A stretch of 16,063 nt of DNA from Desulfuromonadales bacterium C00003107 (GTDB taxonomy: Bacteria; Desulfobacterota; Desulfuromonadia; Desulfuromonadales; Syntrophotaleaceae): positions 1 through 16,063 of the forward strand of contig MAXT01000079.1 in the NCBI GenBank assembly GCA_001751225.1, written 5' to 3'. How positions within the stretch are numbered: position 1 is the first letter of the stretch; each line of letters opens with the position of its first letter. The translations under genes and the position numbers were made by a program. The notes under the pieces were generated by a model. That model worked only from the letters and a program-made list of their open reading frames with translations, had not been told where the DNA came from and ran no database searches. Below are positions 13,989 to 16,063 of this stretch, piece by piece.

Positions 13989-15425
13989 TCAGAAAAGCAG
14001 TTCGGTCAGGGAACTGTCCTCTTCTTTTTTTCGTTTGATTTTCTCGATCAGAGTGGTTCGTTTCAGGTTAAGAAGTTTGGCTGCTTCGCGCTTATTGCCG
14101 CCGGTCAGTGTCAGGGCATGCTGAATCAGCTTGTTCTCGAAGCGGCTTACAGTGGAATTGAAGTCGATTCCTTCACGATTAAAGGTCACCTGCTCATCGG
14201 CAAAATCAACCACATCGTCCTGTGGCTCTTCTTTCCTTCCCTGTTGGTATTTTTCCGGCAGATCCTTCAGCCCAACGCTTTTCCCCGCACAGAAAATCGC
14301 CATTCGTTGTATCAGGTTTTCCAACTCCCGCACATTGCCCGGCCATGGGTAGCTGAGCAGAGTCTCGATCGCGATAGGTGAAAAGCCTTTCAGACCCTGC
14401 TTTCTATTGCGGTTGGCAATGGCGACAAATCGCTCGATCAGCAGCGGCACGTCCTCTTTGCGATCTCGCAGTGGCGGAATAGTGACGGGTACAACATTCA
14501 GACGATAATATAGGTCCTCGCGGAACAAACCGTCTTCAACAGCCTTTTCGAGATTGCGATGGGTCGCGGCCACGATGCGCATATCAACGGGAACTGGTTT
14601 GATCCCGCCGACCGGTTCATATTCTTTTTCCTGAATAACCCGCAGCAATTTTGCCTGCAGAGACGGTTTCATGTCGCCAATTTCATCTAGAAAAAGAGTG
14701 CCGCCATGACTGTATTGAATGCGTCCCATTTTCGATTGGGTCGCTCCGGTAAAGGCACCTTTGACGTATCCGAACAGCTCACTTTCAAGAAGATCTTCAG
14801 GAATCGCCGCACAGTTGACCGGCACAAAGTTCTTGCCCCGTCGGGGACCATGGGCGTGAACGGCTCGGGCCACCAATTCTTTGCCGGTTCCACTTTCACC
14901 TAATATCAGAACAGAAGCCGTACCTTCTTTGGCTATTTGTTCAATGCATTTGAACAGATGTTGCATTTTTGACGAATTGCCGATAATGCCGTGAAACCCT
15001 TCCGTCTTGCGAATCTTGCGGCCCTGGGGTTCGCCGTCGGTCAACAGTTCGTAATGGCTGAATGCTCTTGATGTGGCGATGACGGCCTCTTCAGGGTTGT
15101 ATGGTGTGTTAATGCAATAAAAAGCCCCTGCCTTGAGTGCCTCAACCTGGGCGTTGCGATCATCTACAGGAACCCCGGCAAGGATCACGATCTGGGGATT
15201 TGCGTTCTGAATCTTTTTCAACAACTCGATACCTTTTTTCTGGGGCAGAAAAAGGTCCGACAGCAGTACGCTGATTTCTTCATTAAGGACAATTTTAAGG
15301 GCTTCTTCCGGGGTCTTTGCCTCCAGTACTAAGCAGTCGTTCCTGTCCCGTAACAGCGCCGCAAGGCCTTCACGTTTAGAGCTGTCGTCGCTTACCAAAA
15401 GAATGCTTCTTAAAGAGTCTTGCAT
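13989..15425 (-). CDS. Sigma-54-dependent response regulator (flagellar-type enhancer-binding protein)
   Basis: The 478-residue activator has three domains. The receiver (about 5-125) has D13/D14 and D57 (LLSDLFLP), but the conserved Lys is replaced (YCINTPYN, T107) and the switch Thr position reads LAGVP. The AAA+ domain (about 145-385) has Walker A GESGTGKE (176-183), the sigma-54 contact loop GAFTGA (223-228), Walker B GGTLFLDEIGDM (241-252) and an arginine-finger region FREDLYYRLN (301-310). The C-terminal Fis-type helix-turn-helix (about 440-466) reads GGNKREAAKLLNLKRTTLIE, of the FleQ/FlrC style. It is a good candidate to activate the sigma-54 promoter at 4450-4435. It could correspond to FlgR/FlrC/FgrM-type regulators, but which one cannot be told here. 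Confidence 0.95.
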   Translation of the reverse strand: MQDSLRSILLVSDDSSKREGLAALLRDRNDCLVLEAKTPEEALKIVLNEEISVLLSDLFLPQKKGIELLKKIQNANPQIVILAGVPVDDRNAQVEALKAGAFYCINTPYNPEEAVIATSRAFSHYELLTDGEPQGRKIRKTEGFHGIIGNSSKMQHLFKCIEQIAKEGTASVLILGESGTGKELVARAVHAHGPRRGKNFVPVNCAAIPEDLLESELFGYVKGAFTGATQSKMGRIQYSHGGTLFLDEIGDMKPSLQAKLLRVIQEKEYEPVGGIKPVPVDMRIVAATHRNLEKAVEDGLFREDLYYRLNVVPVTIPPLRDRKEDVPLLIERFVAIANRNRKQGLKGFSPIAIETLLSYPWPGNVRELENLIQRMAIFCAGKSVGLKDLPEKYQQGRKEEPQDDVVDFADEQVTFNREGIDFNSTVSRFENKLIQHALTLTGGNKREAAKLLNLKRTTLIEKIKRKKEEDSSLTELLF

Positions 15426-15736
15426 CGTGGTTTATCCGTCGGATTAAGTAAATGTCGCTGAGATATCTGGTAAACCCTCTTCCACAATCGGCTAGTGACT
15501 TTGAAATTATAACACTTAGGGACAAGACAAGACCATCCTAGCAAAACTTGGCAGGCGAAAAAAGACATTTTTCTATCAAAATGGTCGGAATTGTTTAGAA
15601 AGTGAGTTTTAGTGTAAGCATGAATTGCTCGGGAGAATGGTTATTGCCCTGTGTGTCTGGTAACGGCAGGGTTGCGGGGTTTTTGCCTGGGGCCAGAGGA
15701 TGGCACAGATGTATATTTGGTGTAGTTGCCTAACTA
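15426..15736. other. Intergenic region upstream of the sigma-54 regulator, no gene seen
   Basis: No credible coding frame was found in these 311 bases. The only clear signal is the extended -10 box on the minus strand at 15506-15514. The rest shows no obvious terminator, RNA gene or repeat beyond short G/T runs near 15670. Confidence 0.5.
15506..15514 (-). promoter_or_regulatory. Extended -10 promoter for the sigma-54 regulator gene
   Basis: The minus strand reads TGTTATAAT, a perfect TATAAT with the TGn extension. No good -35 box is present at 16-18 bases, which extended -10 promoters can tolerate. Start to ATG distance is about 75 bases. Confidence 0.5.
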
Positions 15737-15752
15737 GTTTCCATCCGGAAAC
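15737..15752. repeat. Inverted repeat, candidate insertion-sequence end
   Basis: GTTTCC and GGAAAC flank ATCC to give a 6-bp dyad about 160 bases past the transposase stop. It is the only strong symmetric motif in that stretch, so it is proposed as the element's terminal region. Confidence 0.4.
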
Positions 15753-15913
15753 CCTTGATATTCGAAAACCTGTTCGCTGAGGCATGCTGATTTATGGTTG
15801 GGCGGCATGTCTCTGAACAGCAAAAAGTGTAAATGCGGCAACAATTCCGTTGCAGCCCCTGCATCCGGACGGACCAATCCCGGTAAATCAGGGGAACCGG
15901 CAGGTCTAGCCTG

Positions 15914-16063
15914 CTACGCCTGGGCCAACTCGATTCGTGCCAATACCAGAAGGTTGTACGAGACGACATTGCTCCAAACGTAGCGGCGAAAGCCCCGCCA
16001 CCCGGTCCATGTGCAGCGACTGAGACCAAAGCGACGTTTGAGGGCCGAGATATTGGCCTCTAT
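15914..16063 (-). CDS. Transposase, C-terminal 49 residues (5' part outside window)
   Basis: The minus strand is open from the window edge to TAG at 15914. The tail contains IEANISALKRRFGL, TGWRGFRRYVWSNVV and SYNLLVLAR. The Glu of IEANIS in a helix, then a basic K-R-R-F-G stretch and a YNL(x)(x)LAR helix, is the usual C-terminal end of DDE transposases, where the Glu would be the last catalytic acid. The IS family cannot be fixed from this fragment; it resembles tails of elements filed under ISNCY, from memory only. Whether the gene is intact upstream is unknown. Confidence 0.7.
   Translation of the reverse strand: MEANISALKRRFGLSRCTWTGWRGFRRYVWSNVVSYNLLVLARIELAQA

Larger units (their letters stand above)
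15737..16063 (-). mobile_element. 3' end of an insertion sequence (truncated by the window edge)
   Basis: The C-terminal coding end of a transposase (15914-16063) is followed by about 180 noncoding bases ending near an inverted repeat, GTTTCC-ATCC-GGAAAC, at 15737-15752. That motif is a candidate terminus, so the boundary is approximate. The other end and any target duplication are outside the window. Confidence 0.5.

Noticed and set aside
15798..15983. Small plus-strand frame in the insertion-sequence tail
   Set aside because: It is antisense to the transposase end, has no ribosome site, and its Cys-containing start has no further domain support.

Overview
The window reads as chromosomal DNA of a motile Gram-negative bacterium, most likely a deltaproteobacterium of the Desulfuromonadales (Geobacter/Desulfuromonas/Pelobacter type). 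This placement is an inference. It rests on the flagellar plus chemotaxis gene combination, a sigma-54 promoter and a sigma-54 activator, cheA/cheR/cheB/cheD linked to HDOD, CheX and stand-alone receiver genes, and a CW-type cysteine motif in CheA. No rRNA or tRNA is present, so the placement cannot be confirmed here.

Layout. Positions 1-4362 on the minus strand form a flagellar basal-body operon read right to left: a large exported TPR protein, flgB, flgC, fliE and the 5' part of fliF, which runs off the left edge. A near-consensus sigma-54 promoter (4450-4435) lies just upstream. Positions 4363-4908 are a 546-base divergent control region with direct repeats. Positions 4909-12562 on the plus strand form a tight chemotaxis operon: cheA, cheR, cheB, cheD, an HDOD gene, a CheY-like receiver, a CheX-like gene, cheY and cheX, with several ATGA overlaps. 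It ends in a hairpin/T-rich terminator at about 12598-12650. A separate plus-strand gene (12796-13968), with its own candidate promoter, encodes a CheX/CheC-like domain fused to a degenerate receiver. It converges on a minus-strand sigma-54-dependent response regulator (13989-15425). The right end (about 15737-16063) holds the 3' end of an insertion sequence.

How the genes work together (inference from families). CheA phosphorylates one or both small CheY-type receivers and CheB. CheR and CheB set receptor methylation, CheD deamidates receptors, and the CheX-family proteins would remove phosphate from the receivers. The sigma-54 activator is a plausible driver of the sigma-54 promoter of the TPR-flgBC-fliEF operon. 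No cheW or receptor gene is in the window.

The most unusual features are these: CheA has two Hpt domains, the first interrupted by a nine-cysteine 'two-CW' insert; the CheA linker has three exact-period 26-residue repeats resembling the GspE/MshE N-terminal motif; receiver and CheX-type phosphatase genes are paired repeatedly, ending in a fusion; and two receiver domains lack the conserved Lys and Thr.
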